A DNA stretch of 37,788 bases from positions 1 to 37,788 of the IMG/VR virus record IMGVR_UViG_3300045253_000027, one strand, 5' to 3'. Below are positions 1 to 7,135 of this stretch, piece by piece; the first letter of the stretch is position 1, and every line of letters begins with the position of its first letter. The DNA is from a virus. The notes below the pieces were generated by a model. It ran no database searches. It was not told the origin of the DNA and was given only the letters and a program-made list of their open reading frames with translations. The translations under genes were made by a program, and so were the position numbers.

Positions 1-1
1 G

Positions 2-175
2 CAGATCGTCCAGAAGTGTCTCAACGACCTGAGCACGCTGGAGAAGCACACAGCTGCCAACGCCCGAGCGATCAAGGCCGTCATCGACGCACTGATCGAC
101 GCGGGCATCGTGGAGGACTTTCGGCCCGAGGCTGAGACCGAGTCCGACATCCCCGAGTCCGACCGGCCCGAGTAG
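2..175 (+). CDS. C-terminal end of an unrecognised phage protein (partial)
   Basis: The frame is open from the window edge and stops at TAG 173-175, giving the last 57 residues of a protein whose start lies outside the window. The visible part looks helical (DLSTLEKHTAANARAIKAV), then has an acidic Glu/Asp/Pro-rich tail ending in SDRPE. Its stop shares a base with the GTG start of the next gene, so the two are probably translationally coupled and belong to the same rightward operon. I do not recognise a family. Confidence 0.6.
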   Translation, partial: QIVQKCLNDLSTLEKHTAANARAIKAVIDALIDAGIVEDFRPEAETESDIPESDRPE

Positions 176-411
176 TGCTGGCCGCTGCGTTCGGCGTCAT
201 CGGCGTGCTCGTAACGCTGGCCTGGCTGGAGTTCCTGGCCTGGCGTGAGCGCCGAGCGCAGCGCCGCCGTGACTGCGAGAACCGGGGCCATCAGTTCGAG
301 ACCCCGCAGCTGCACAACTTCGCCATCAACCCCGACTACACGGGGTACACCCGCCGCTGCCGCCACTGTGGTGTGCAGCAGCACGAGAAACGAGAGGGAG
401 GCTGGAAGTGA
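175..411 (+). CDS. Small membrane-anchored protein with Cys/His-rich tail
   Basis: 78 residues from a GTG start that overlaps the preceding TAG by one base. Residues about 3-22 are a hydrophobic segment (GVIGVLVTLAWLEFLAW), followed at once by a basic stretch (RERRAQRRR), so an N-out/C-in single-pass membrane protein is likely. The soluble tail has one early Cys (DCENRGH) and a CRHC pair, a spacing that could bind zinc. Its stop overlaps the RNase H start by 4 nt (GTGA). Function unknown; the position at the head of replication genes does not say more. Confidence 0.55.
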   Translation: MLAAAFGVIGVLVTLAWLEFLAWRERRAQRRRDCENRGHQFETPQLHNFAINPDYTGYTRRCRHCGVQQHEKREGGWK

Positions 412-806
412 CCATACTCCGCTTTGACGGCGGCGCCCGGCCGACCAACCCCGGCCCGGCCGCCTGCGCCTGGACGCTCGACATGCCCGGCTTCCACCGA
501 GAGGGCTCGCGTCGCCTGGGTCGCATGACGAACAACGAGGCCGAGTACATGGGCCTCATCAACGGGCTCCAGGAGGCCATGCTCTCCGGCCTGCACGACA
601 TCGAGGTGCGCTCCGACTCCAAGCTGGTCATCAACCAGATGACTGACCTGTGGAAGGTGCGCTCCAACCGGCTCTCCGAGTTCAGGGCCCTCGCCCTCCA
701 GCACGTTCGGTGGATGCGACAGCACGGCGGTGACATCATCTTCGTGTGGGTGCCCCGCGAGGAAAACAGTGAATGTGACGCTGCCTGCACGGCGCTGCTC
801 ACATGA
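408..806 (+). CDS. RNase H type 1
   Basis: 132 residues with the RNase HI core: FDGGARPTNPGPAA (catalytic Asp7), NNEAEYMGLINGL (Glu46), VRSDSKLVINQM (Asp70) and ENSECDAACTAL (Asp124). The family cleaves RNA in RNA:DNA hybrids with two metal ions; in phages it would remove lagging-strand primers. It precedes DNA polymerase genes, which fits primer removal before gap filling. The length matches stand-alone RNase HI. The start is GTG 408 within a GTGA overlap with the upstream gene. All four acidic residues are present, so it should be active. Confidence 0.88.
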   Translation: MTILRFDGGARPTNPGPAACAWTLDMPGFHREGSRRLGRMTNNEAEYMGLINGLQEAMLSGLHDIEVRSDSKLVINQMTDLWKVRSNRLSEFRALALQHVRWMRQHGGDIIFVWVPREENSECDAACTALLT

Positions 807-1315
807 GCTACCGCACTGACGTCGAGGACATGGCCTCTCACCTGGCCGCACACGACGCCGCCCTCAAGCGCATGTATTGGAACTCGAAGGCCGAGCCTTC
901 CTGCCCATCGTGTCGCAAGTACGAGAGCTTCTGCACCTGCTCCACGATGGTGCTCGACTGGGGCGGGCGGCAGTTGAAGGACGCACCGTGGAACTTCGAC
1001 CTCTACCCCTGCGGGTGCGACCCGTACAACGGCGAGGACGAGGGACGCTACGAGTGCGTCGAATGCCACCCGCTGCGTGTCTACCTAGGGCTACGCGACC
1101 GCAAGGCCGCCAAGCTCAAGGGACGCCCGTCCACGCTGTTCCTGGAGCACCAGGAGTACATCGACTCCTCCCGGTTCTCCCTGCTCGGGCCGATGGGTAT
1201 GATGTCACGGATACTCAAGACGATCTACGCGCCCGCGATCAAGGAGCAGCTGAACCAGTCCCTCATCCTGAGCACCGACCTGGCCCACCCGACCACTTTC
1301 ACGGTGGCGCGGTGA
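803..1315 (+). CDS. Cys-rich protein with DNA polymerase pre-motif-A segment
   Basis: 170 residues, ATG start overlapping the RNase H stop by 4 nt. Residues 34-90 hold several Cys pairs (CPSC, CTC, CGC, CVEC) that could bind zinc. The last ~45 residues (ILKTIYAPAIKEQ...LAHPTTFTVAR) resemble what lies just before motif A in family A polymerases: a thumb/palm helix, then a His-x-(S/T)-F...T-x-R stretch. The next gene starts with NIQTIP, the expected next block, in the -1 frame, overlapping by 4 nt (GTGA). So this may be the N-terminal half of a two-part polymerase. I see no canonical slippery heptamer at the junction. The CPSC/CTC block is encoded by repeat R1 (906-949), so a zinc role is doubtful. 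Confidence 0.65.
   Translation: MSYRTDVEDMASHLAAHDAALKRMYWNSKAEPSCPSCRKYESFCTCSTMVLDWGGRQLKDAPWNFDLYPCGCDPYNGEDEGRYECVECHPLRVYLGLRDRKAAKLKGRPSTLFLEHQEYIDSSRFSLLGPMGMMSRILKTIYAPAIKEQLNQSLILSTDLAHPTTFTVAR
906..949. repeat. 44-bp inverted repeat R1
   Basis: Arms CATCGTGTCGCAAGT (906-920) and ACCTGCTCCACGATG (935-949), 14-base spacer. It is wholly inside the coding sequence at 803-1315 and encodes its CPSC...CTC block. It matches the other six copies in arm length, spacer length and conserved bases (CAT, G5, G7, CA at 11-12). Confidence 0.75.
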
Positions 1316-2142
1316 ACATCCAGACCATCCCGCGCAAGGACAAGGTGGTAAAGGCCGCCTTCATCCCGAAGCTGGATGGCTTCCTGTTGGCGGACTACCC
1401 TAACATCGAGTTGAAGCTCCTGGCCTTCTACCTCCAGATGATCGGCGACCCCACGATGGCGGAACTGTTCCGTCAGGGCGCCGACCTCCACACGGCCACC
1501 GCCTGCGGTGTGCTCGGGCTCACCTTGGACTGGGTCAAGTACCCGGACTACGGGATCAGCGACGAGTCGCGGCAGGTGGGCAAGGTGCTGAACTTCTCCA
1601 TCGTCTATGGCGGCGGGATGCCGACCATCATGGAGCAGCTGCACATTGGGCCGAAGGAAGCCCTGGAGATCCTCACCAACTACCACGCCACCTGGCCCAA
1701 GATGGGCTGGGCGACGAAGCGTAAGCCCGCAGCTGAGGGAACGCTCCTCTGGGCCATCGACTCCCAGATCAAGGAGCGGGCGCTCACCGCCCCTGACCAC
1801 CGGGGCTACATCACGACGCTGTATGGGCGGCACCTGCACCCGAAGGCCATGCACGCCGCGCTCAACAACCTCTGTCAGGGGTGCGCGGCCGACCTAATGA
1901 AATGGGCGATGATCCGCGTCCACCAGGGCCTCAAGGAGGGCGGGTTCGAGTCGCATATCGTGAACATGGTGCATGACGAGTTGAAGCTCGACGTGCGCCG
2001 GGACGAGGTTCCGGCTCTCAACATCCTGCTGCCCCAGTGGATGACCGACCCGCGCATCGAGGCGGTCGTCCCGATCCTGCCCGAGTGCGAGATCAGCTGG
2101 ACTACCTGGGCAGACAAAGTCAAGTACAAGGAGGCAGCATGA
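1312..2142 (+). CDS. DNA polymerase I family, palm and fingers part
   Basis: 276 residues from GTG 1312, carrying the catalytic core of family A DNA polymerases. It opens with NIQTIPR; motif A is ADYPNIELK (Asp28), motif B is RQVGKVLNFSIVYG (Arg87, Lys91, Tyr99), TLYGR is at 169-173, and motif C is MVHDELKL (His221, Asp222, Glu223). All nucleotidyl-transfer residues are present. There is no exonuclease domain and no thumb in this ORF; a separate exonuclease lies at 6475-7125. The start overlaps the previous stop by 4 nt. The same frame stays open upstream to about 877, but that part is Arg/Pro-rich shadow translation. Whether the active enzyme is assembled from two chains or made by frameshifting cannot be told from sequence. 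Confidence 0.9.
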   Translation: MNIQTIPRKDKVVKAAFIPKLDGFLLADYPNIELKLLAFYLQMIGDPTMAELFRQGADLHTATACGVLGLTLDWVKYPDYGISDESRQVGKVLNFSIVYGGGMPTIMEQLHIGPKEALEILTNYHATWPKMGWATKRKPAAEGTLLWAIDSQIKERALTAPDHRGYITTLYGRHLHPKAMHAALNNLCQGCAADLMKWAMIRVHQGLKEGGFESHIVNMVHDELKLDVRRDEVPALNILLPQWMTDPRIEAVVPILPECEISWTTWADKVKYKEAA

Positions 2143-2510
2143 CCTATGACGTCAACCTGGACGGACACCACGACCCCGGTACACAGGAGAACGTGGATGA
2201 GATGAACGCACCGCCTGATTGTCGGTGGCTTGACAGCGAGCGGGAGCAGCCTTCCATCCTCATGGAGGCCGAGGGCCTGGTCAACGGTGCCCGCCGTGCC
2301 GAGTACGGCCCGGCTGAGAAGGGGTTCGAGGAGTACGCCGTCGGCTGGGGTGTCATCATCGGTGCGCCGGTGTCGGCCGAGCAGGTCGCCCTGTGCATGG
2401 GCTGGCTGAAAATCTGCCGCGAGTGCCAGGGCCACAAACGTGACAGCCTGGTGGACGCGGCCGGGTACATGCACCTGGCGCACCTCTGCGCCGAGGCCGC
2501 TGCATCGTGA
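2139..2510 (+). CDS. DUF6378-like phage protein
   Basis: 123 residues; ATG 2139 overlaps the polymerase stop (ATGA), with AAGGAGG just upstream. Residues about 41-117 match the pattern of DUF6378, a small helical family common in phages: ILMEAEGLVNGARRAEYGPAEKGF, a central amphipathic helix, then HKRDSLVDAAGYMHL. The family's biochemical role is not established as far as I know; the all-helical HD-like/MazG-like look and the place beside an HD hydrolase suggest nucleotide metabolism, which is inference. The last codons lie within repeat R2. Confidence 0.7.
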   Translation: MTYDVNLDGHHDPGTQENVDEMNAPPDCRWLDSEREQPSILMEAEGLVNGARRAEYGPAEKGFEEYAVGWGVIIGAPVSAEQVALCMGWLKICRECQGHKRDSLVDAAGYMHLAHLCAEAAAS

Positions 2511-2546
2511 CTCAAGTGGATAATCCTCCTTACTTGAACCTCGATG
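2503..2546. repeat. 44-bp inverted repeat R2
   Basis: Arms CATCGTGACTCAAGT (2503-2517) and ACTTGAACCTCGATG (2532-2546), 14-base spacer. It spans the stop of the DUF6378-like gene and the GTG start of the HD hydrolase. Confidence 0.78.
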
Positions 2547-3151
2547 CCTGGATGCAGACCTATTCGGGGCGGCAGTTCTTTCCGTTCGCCCCGGTGCTCC
2601 AGGACATCCACATCGTGGACATCGCCCATCACCTGTCGTTGCAGACGAGGTACAACGGCGCTTGCACCGCGTTCTACTCCGTGGCGCAGCACTCCGTCTT
2701 GGTGTCCCAGGTGTGCAAGCCTGAGGACGCCCTGTGGGGCCTGCTACACGACGGCTCCGAGTTCATCTTCGGTGACATGCCCCGCCCGATCAAGCACTCC
2801 GGCCTGCTGGAGGAGTACCGATGCTACGAGAAGGCGCTACAGGCGCTCATCTGCAAGCGGTACAACCTCGACCCGCAGGAGCCTGAGTCCGTCAAGTGGG
2901 CGGACGGCGCGTTGCTGTCCACCGAGAAGCGTGACCTCATGCGAGGCGGCATGCTGGGACAGCCGGACAAGAACTGGCTGCACGGTGCTCTCCAGGTCTC
3001 GGCCCTGAGCCCCAAGATCATCCCGTGGGACTCGCGGGACGCCGAGTACGAGTTCATGGCTCGGTACAAGGAGTTGACGACCAAGGCGGCCCCGTTTACG
3101 GGCACGCCATACACCGAAGATCCCGAAGATGCGGAGGATGGAGGTTGGTAG
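2507..3151 (+). CDS. HD-domain phosphohydrolase (YfbR-like)
   Basis: 214 residues from GTG 2507 (GTGA overlap). The HD signature is clear: VDIAHHLSLQTRYNG, YSVAQHSVLVSQ (His62), LLHDGSEFIFGD (His81-Asp82) and WADGALL (Asp133), matching the metal ligands of YfbR-type 5'-deoxynucleotidases. These remove phosphate from dNMPs; in phages such enzymes adjust nucleotide pools. Only part of the pattern is seen, so other HD phosphatases are possible. The C-terminus is acidic (EDPEDAEDGGW). The start codon lies inside the left arm of repeat R2 (2503-2546), so binding there, or a hairpin in the mRNA, could affect its translation. Confidence 0.82.
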   Translation: MTQVDNPPYLNLDAWMQTYSGRQFFPFAPVLQDIHIVDIAHHLSLQTRYNGACTAFYSVAQHSVLVSQVCKPEDALWGLLHDGSEFIFGDMPRPIKHSGLLEEYRCYEKALQALICKRYNLDPQEPESVKWADGALLSTEKRDLMRGGMLGQPDKNWLHGALQVSALSPKIIPWDSRDAEYEFMARYKELTTKAAPFTGTPYTEDPEDAEDGGW

Positions 3152-3152
3152 C

Positions 3153-3497
3153 ATGTCTGTGATCGCGCTCGACCTCGACGGCACCATCGCTCGGCCCAAG
3201 TGGCCTGGCATCGGCGAGCCCTACCCGCACGCGGTCGCTGGCATCAAGGCCTTGCAGGCCGAGGGTCACTCCGTCTACATCTACACCACCCGCTGCTGGG
3301 GTGAGGGCACCGACGCCTTCCTCCAGCGCAACCGGATCCACTCCTGGCTGGACGAGGTTGGCCTGGGTGGGCTTCGGGTTGTGGCGAAATCGCCATACGA
3401 CATCATCGTGGACGACCGGGCCCTTCGGCACCCGCCGAGGGAGCACGCCTGGAACCACACCCCCGCCCGCATCCTCGCCCAGTTAGGCAAGCTGTGA
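3153..3497 (+). CDS. HAD-superfamily phosphatase/nucleotidase
   Basis: 114 residues. The chosen ATG 3153 has GGAGG 8 nt upstream and puts the HAD motif at the N-terminus (IALDLDGTIARP, Asp7 nucleophile and Asp9). Motif II is YIYTTR, and SPYDIIVDDRA supplies the Lys/Asp-Asp end of the fold. It is a minimal HAD core without a cap, as in small phage polynucleotide- or nucleotide-phosphatases. It sits between the HD hydrolase and the primase, so a role in nucleotide or end-phosphate processing is likely but inferred. The penultimate region uses a TTA leucine codon (3483-3485). Its stop overlaps the primase start by 4 nt. Confidence 0.82.
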   Translation: MSVIALDLDGTIARPKWPGIGEPYPHAVAGIKALQAEGHSVYIYTTRCWGEGTDAFLQRNRIHSWLDEVGLGGLRVVAKSPYDIIVDDRALRHPPREHAWNHTPARILAQLGKL

Positions 3498-4855
3498 GGC
3501 CGGACGCCGTCGCCGCATGGTTCCTCGACCAACGAGGGATCGAGCGGGAGACACTCAAGGCCTTCGGCGTCAAGCTCGACCTGGAGCGGGGTAACGTGCT
3601 GTTCCCCTACCCCAACGGTATGAAGGAGCGGCCCGACCCGACAGTGCCCCTGCGCGAGGGACAGCGCCGGTTCTACTTCACGAAGGGCGTGCGGCCCGAC
3701 TTGTTCGTCTGCCCGGCCGACGACTACGTTGACCAGGACGGCAACTTCGACGGCCCGTGCTTCTTAGTGGAGGGCGAGACCGACTGCATGAAGCTCTGGC
3801 AGGAGATGGGCGGTAACGTCGCTGTGTTCGGTATCGGCGGCACCGGCACCTGGCGGACTGAGTTGGCCAAGTGGCCGAACCAGTTCCCGAAGGTGTTCGT
3901 CATCCTCGACAACGACCAGACGGGCGACGACTACGCCCGCGGCGCCCCGGCCGAGCAGGCCGTCGAGAAGCTGTGGCGGTCGATCCGTCACGACATCCCG
4001 AAGGCCAAGCGCATCCGCCTGCCCCACCACGTCAAGGACGTGTGCGAGTTCTTCGAGCACTACGACGTGGACACGCTCCGGCAGCTGAGTGCCAAGACCG
4101 GCCTGAGCCGCTACAAGCCCCTCGACCTCAGCCTCCCGCCACCGCCGGTGGAGTGGGTGCTGGAGGACTGGGTGGCCCGCGGTGACGTCACGTTCCTGGC
4201 AGGCAAGGGAGCCCTGGGAAAGTCCTGGCTCACGATGGCGCTGGCTAAGGCGCTGCTCGCGGGAGACCAGGAGTGCCTCGACCTGACCGTACACAACCAC
4301 GGCCGGGTGCTGTACTTTGACGAGGAGAACCCCATCGACGTGGTGTACTCCCGCCTCTTGCGGCTCGGGCTCGACCCGGTCAACGTGGGTGGGAACCTGC
4401 GCTACATCTGGAGCCAGGGTGTAAAGCTCGACCGGGAGGTGGAACGGCTCATTGACGAGGCCGAGGACTACAAGCCTTCGCTCATCGTCTTCGACTCCTT
4501 CACCCGCCTACACAGCAAGGACGAGAACAGCAACTCAGAGATGGCGCACCTCATCAACGAGTCCCTCAAGCCGCTGGCACGAGAGACCAACGCGGCCGTC
4601 ATCTGCATCCACCACCACGACAAGCAGGGCAATGGTGCCCGCGGCGCGGCCGACATCTTCAACGCGGCCGACGCGGTGATCGACGTCTTCCATGGTGGCC
4701 CGGCCATGCCGGACTCATCGTTTGTGCTCCACGCCAGCAAGACCCGGCGCCGGGGCAAGAGCGGCGACATCCATGTGGCCATCGAGGATCAGTCCAACGG
4801 GAGCGTGAAGCTCGTGGTGGATCCGCCCCTCGACCTGTCCAAGCTCGACTTCTAG
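3494..4855 (+). CDS. Primase-helicase (TOPRIM plus RecA-like ATPase)
   Basis: 453 residues from GTG 3494. Residues about 88-180 form a TOPRIM fold: LVEGETD (Glu93) and VILDNDQTGDD (Asp139/Asp141). Residues about 220-440 form a RecA-like motor: Walker A AGKGALGKS (236-244), Walker B SLIVFD (329-334), and a CIHHHDKQGNGARGAADI block typical of RepA/RadA-type hexameric helicases. This is the T7 gp4 arrangement, primase then helicase, but with no N-terminal zinc-ribbon visible; a Cys4 protein follows at 4865 and might supply it in trans (inference). It would unwind the fork and prime the lagging strand with the nearby polymerase and SSB. One TTA codon is at 3764-3766. Confidence 0.9.
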   Translation: MRPDAVAAWFLDQRGIERETLKAFGVKLDLERGNVLFPYPNGMKERPDPTVPLREGQRRFYFTKGVRPDLFVCPADDYVDQDGNFDGPCFLVEGETDCMKLWQEMGGNVAVFGIGGTGTWRTELAKWPNQFPKVFVILDNDQTGDDYARGAPAEQAVEKLWRSIRHDIPKAKRIRLPHHVKDVCEFFEHYDVDTLRQLSAKTGLSRYKPLDLSLPPPPVEWVLEDWVARGDVTFLAGKGALGKSWLTMALAKALLAGDQECLDLTVHNHGRVLYFDEENPIDVVYSRLLRLGLDPVNVGGNLRYIWSQGVKLDREVERLIDEAEDYKPSLIVFDSFTRLHSKDENSNSEMAHLINESLKPLARETNAAVICIHHHDKQGNGARGAADIFNAADAVIDVFHGGPAMPDSSFVLHASKTRRRGKSGDIHVAIEDQSNGSVKLVVDPPLDLSKLDF

Positions 4856-4864
4856 GAGGGTTCC

Positions 4865-5305
4865 ATGCGCGTCAAGCGTTGCCTCGACTGCGACATCGAC
4901 TACCCTCTGTTCGTGGTCTACTGCACCGTCAACGGCTGCAACAAGGCCACCATCCTGATCGACAAGGAAACGGAGGATCCGATCACCATGCAGTCCGAAG
5001 TGCCCCTCGTTGCTGAGGAGCGGATCGTTGAGTACAACAAGCAGTTCTGGATCGCCGACTCCGCGCTCGACAGCGTTGGGTACACCGGGCTTCGCATGGT
5101 GGGTACCATCATCAGCGTGCGCGGCAAGGGCGACCTGATCTACTTCGAGCTTGGCGGCCGTGCTGTCATGCCTCAGATCAGCCTACGTGGCTGGTGGATC
5201 ACGCGTATGCCCACACCAACCGAGATGTTCGCCGACCTGCCCGTGACCAAAGACACGGACGAAGATGGCAGCCCGCTCGTGCGGATGGATGGCCAAGAAA
5301 CGTGA
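4865..5305 (+). CDS. Unknown protein with N-terminal Cys4 motif
   Basis: 146 residues; ATG 4865 follows AGGAGGG with good spacing. The first 30 residues contain CLDC and a later Cys pair (YC...GC), a layout like a small zinc ribbon. The rest is a beta-rich domain with no motif I recognise (GYTGLRMVGTIISVRGKGD). It follows the primase-helicase, which lacks its own zinc ribbon, and overlaps the endonuclease VII gene. A replication accessory or nucleic-acid-binding role is plausible but not shown. Confidence 0.65.
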   Translation: MRVKRCLDCDIDYPLFVVYCTVNGCNKATILIDKETEDPITMQSEVPLVAEERIVEYNKQFWIADSALDSVGYTGLRMVGTIISVRGKGDLIYFELGGRAVMPQISLRGWWITRMPTPTEMFADLPVTKDTDEDGSPLVRMDGQET

Positions 5306-5624
5306 GACCCGGACGGCGCAACACCGCCGTCTGCTCAACGAGTATCGACCGATCTACCCAGCCCTCCTCAAGTATCAGGGCGGCGGCTGTGCCACTTGCG
5401 GCAGGCCCCCCAGTGAGACTCGACGGCTGGATCTCGACCACGACCACAAGATGATGGTCGTCCGAGGGTTGCTCTGTGTCCGGTGCAACCGTGCGCTGCC
5501 CGACTGGCTGACGTCAGACCTGCTCCGCACGATGGCTGACTACCTGGACAATCCTCCGCTGCCTGCCATGGTGGCGCACAAGAGCAAGCCCACTTACTTG
5601 AACCACGATGGAGGTACAGCATGA
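5289..5624 (+). CDS. Recombination endonuclease VII
   Basis: 111 residues from ATG 5289; an in-frame ATG at 5265 would add eight residues (MAARSCGW) that look like read-through of the upstream gene. It contains the T4 endonuclease VII signature: zinc ligands CATC (34-37) and CVRC (63-66) around LDLDHDHKMMVVRGLLC, the His-Asp-His catalytic beta-beta-alpha metal core. The family resolves Holliday junctions and branched DNA, clearing replication products before packaging. It is about the size of the nuclease core, so the T4-type dimerisation tail is short or missing. Its last 19 codons overlap repeat R3 (5567-5610), which encodes the C-terminal YLNHDGG. The stop overlaps the next ATG. Confidence 0.88.
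   Translation: MAKKRETRTAQHRRLLNEYRPIYPALLKYQGGGCATCGRPPSETRRLDLDHDHKMMVVRGLLCVRCNRALPDWLTSDLLRTMADYLDNPPLPAMVAHKSKPTYLNHDGGTA
5567..5610. repeat. 44-bp inverted repeat R3
   Basis: Arms CATGGTGGCGCACAA (5567-5581) and ACTTGAACCACGATG (5596-5610), 14-base spacer. It lies in the 3' end of the endonuclease VII gene; its right edge abuts the GGAGGT binding site of the SSB-like gene. The inner end of the left arm is the most diverged of the family. Confidence 0.75.
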
Positions 5625-6130
5625 GCGATGACCAGAAGGTCTACGTTGTCTTCACCGGGATCGTGCAGGCGTTCGTCAAGGACGGCGTCAAGCAGCCCGC
5701 GGTGACGATGAACACCACCCAGAACAACCAGGTCGTCTACAACATGACGATCCAGACTCCCAAGCAGAGCTACCTCGACCTGAGCTTCTGGGGTGCCGAC
5801 TTCGGCGACGCACCGGCCGGGATCACCGAGGGCACCTTCCTGGCGGGCAAGGGCTCGTACTCCGAGCGCACCACCGACCAGGGCAAGGTGTTCAAGAAGG
5901 TCTCCGTCTTCATGTGCCACGGCGGCAAGCCGATGGTGAAGCTCGCTCGCGAGGGCGTCAACGAGCAGGCTCCGGCTTCGGCTTCGGCCGCCGCACCCGC
6001 GGGCACCGTTGCCCAGCCGACCGCGGAGCAGATCGCCGCATTCGTCGCCGCGCAGGCCGCAGCCACCGCTGCCGCCACTCCTGCCGCTGCCGCCTCCGCC
6101 GCAGCGCCCGCAGCCGAGTACGACTTCTAA
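5621..6130 (+). CDS. Single-stranded DNA-binding protein (SSB-like)
   Basis: 169 residues; ATG 5621 follows GGAGGT. Residues 1-110 read as one OB-fold-like beta domain (VYVVFTGIVQAF, YNMTIQTPKQSYLDLSFWG, GTFLAGKGSYSERTTDQGKVFKKVSVF). It is followed by a long Ala/Pro linker and a short acidic, aromatic tip (AAEYDF). OB fold, low-complexity linker and acidic tip is the layout of bacterial SSBs, whose tip recruits replication partners. The sequence match to known SSBs is not strong, so this rests on architecture and on the place between endonuclease VII and the exonuclease. Its ribosome binding site touches the right edge of repeat R3. Confidence 0.7.
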   Translation: MSDDQKVYVVFTGIVQAFVKDGVKQPAVTMNTTQNNQVVYNMTIQTPKQSYLDLSFWGADFGDAPAGITEGTFLAGKGSYSERTTDQGKVFKKVSVFMCHGGKPMVKLAREGVNEQAPASASAAAPAGTVAQPTAEQIAAFVAAQAAATAAATPAAAASAAAPAAEYDF

Positions 6131-6136
6131 GGCGGC

Positions 6137-6277
6137 TTGTCCACCTGGAAGTTCCTGCGCCTCCTCAAGCTCATCTACGCCGCCAGCCGGTTGGATGAGT
6201 GCGAGGAGGCCGTGCAGGAGGGCGCCCTTCGGGAGATCGCCAGCAGTCCCTCACCCCATCAAGGAGACGCAGCATGA
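6137..6277 (+). CDS. Possible 46-residue protein (TTG start)
   Basis: A short open frame fills the 140-base gap after the SSB gene. From TTG 6137 it reads as a helical, partly basic peptide (STWKFLRLLKLIYAASRLDECEEAV...) with good G/C third positions, and its TGA overlaps the next ATG (ATGA), as with most genes here. The ribosome binding site is poor (AAGGCGG almost touching the start), so it may be untranslated or start elsewhere. Confidence 0.35.
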   Translation: MSTWKFLRLLKLIYAASRLDECEEAVQEGALREIASSPSPHQGDAA

Positions 6278-6474
6278 AGCAGAAAGACCTTGTCGAAGTC
6301 CAGGTAGCGGCCACGGTCAAGACCGTCCGCAGCCTCATCCGGATGAAGTACAGCCTGCTCGCCGACCAGGAGATCAACGAGACTATCCCGGACATCGAGG
6401 AGGCCGCCATGGCCGCCGCCGTCGAAGGCAAGCCGTTCGCTCCGGACTACGCCGCCATCTTCAAGGGGCTCTAA
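6274..6474 (+). CDS. Unknown small protein
   Basis: 66 residues; ATG 6274 is preceded by AAGGAGA. The sequence is helical with alternating charge (EVQVAATVKTVRSLIRMKYSLLADQEINETIPDIEEAAMAAAVEG) and has no recognisable motif. It ends directly before the GTG of the exonuclease, so the two are co-translated; an accessory role to replication is only suggested by that. Confidence 0.6.
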   Translation: MKQKDLVEVQVAATVKTVRSLIRMKYSLLADQEINETIPDIEEAAMAAAVEGKPFAPDYAAIFKGL

Positions 6475-7125
6475 GTGGATGTCGCCTTCAAGGGCGAGCC
6501 GCTCAAGATCCTCGACTTCGACATCGAGTGCCGCCCGCTCTCGTGGTACGGCGGCGACTGGGTGACGAAGGAGGTCACGGCCATCGCCTGGGCCTGGGTC
6601 AACGACTCCAAGCCCAAGGTCACGTCGATCATCCTCGGCGACCCGTTCCTTGTAGAGGACATGGGCGAGGGTCTAGGCGTGTACCGTCACACGACAGTCC
6701 GCGACATCCTGGAGGCCTTCGTACCTGTGTACGACGAGGCCGACATGGTCACCGGCCACTTCATCCGTGGCTTCGACCTGCCCGTGCTCAACGGAGCGCT
6801 GTTCGAGTTGGAGATGCCCCTCCTGAGCAGCAAGCTCTCGCACGACACGAAGGGTGATCTCAAGAAGTTCTCCGGACTGAGCAAGTCGCAGGAGAACCTC
6901 GGAGCCACGCTGGGCCTCGACCACCCCAAGGTGTCGATGAACCAGGACAAGTGGCGCCGGGTCAACCGCGGCGAGGCGGACGCCATCCGCGAGGTGAAGG
7001 AGCGCGTCGAAGGTGACGTCCTCCAGCACATCGAGATGCGCCGTGCCCTGCTCGACCGAGGGATGCTCGGCTACCCCCGCGTGTGGAACTCAACTCCCAC
7101 TCGCTCGCCCAAGTACGTCCCCTGA
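6475..7125 (+). CDS. DEDD-family 3'-5' exonuclease (stand-alone proofreading part)
   Basis: 216 residues, GTG 6475 directly after the preceding TAA, with an AAGGGG-type binding site. The exonuclease fold is visible: LDFDIECRPLSWYGGD (Asp16, Glu18; ExoI), HFIRGFDLPVLNG (Asp101; ExoII) and VEGDVLQHIEMR (Asp181; ExoIII). The usual Tyr or His a few residues before the last Asp is not obvious (Arg177 is at the Tyr position), so its class and activity are less certain. It probably gives proofreading to the polymerase at 803-2142, which has none; that pairing is inferred. Residues about 134-165 (SGLSKSQENLGATLGL) match the linker seen in phage polymerase exonuclease domains. Confidence 0.8.
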   Translation: MDVAFKGEPLKILDFDIECRPLSWYGGDWVTKEVTAIAWAWVNDSKPKVTSIILGDPFLVEDMGEGLGVYRHTTVRDILEAFVPVYDEADMVTGHFIRGFDLPVLNGALFELEMPLLSSKLSHDTKGDLKKFSGLSKSQENLGATLGLDHPKVSMNQDKWRRVNRGEADAIREVKERVEGDVLQHIEMRRALLDRGMLGYPRVWNSTPTRSPKYVP

Positions 7126-7135
7126 GGAGGCCCGC

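Noticed and set aside
877-1311. Upstream extension of the polymerase frame
   Set aside because: Translation is Arg/Pro/Leu-rich shadow of the real frame 803-1315; coding character begins at the GTG 1312.
2698-2712. Single half-site (12 of 15 matches) in the HD hydrolase gene
   Set aside because: No partner arm 14 bases away on either side; explained by coding sequence.
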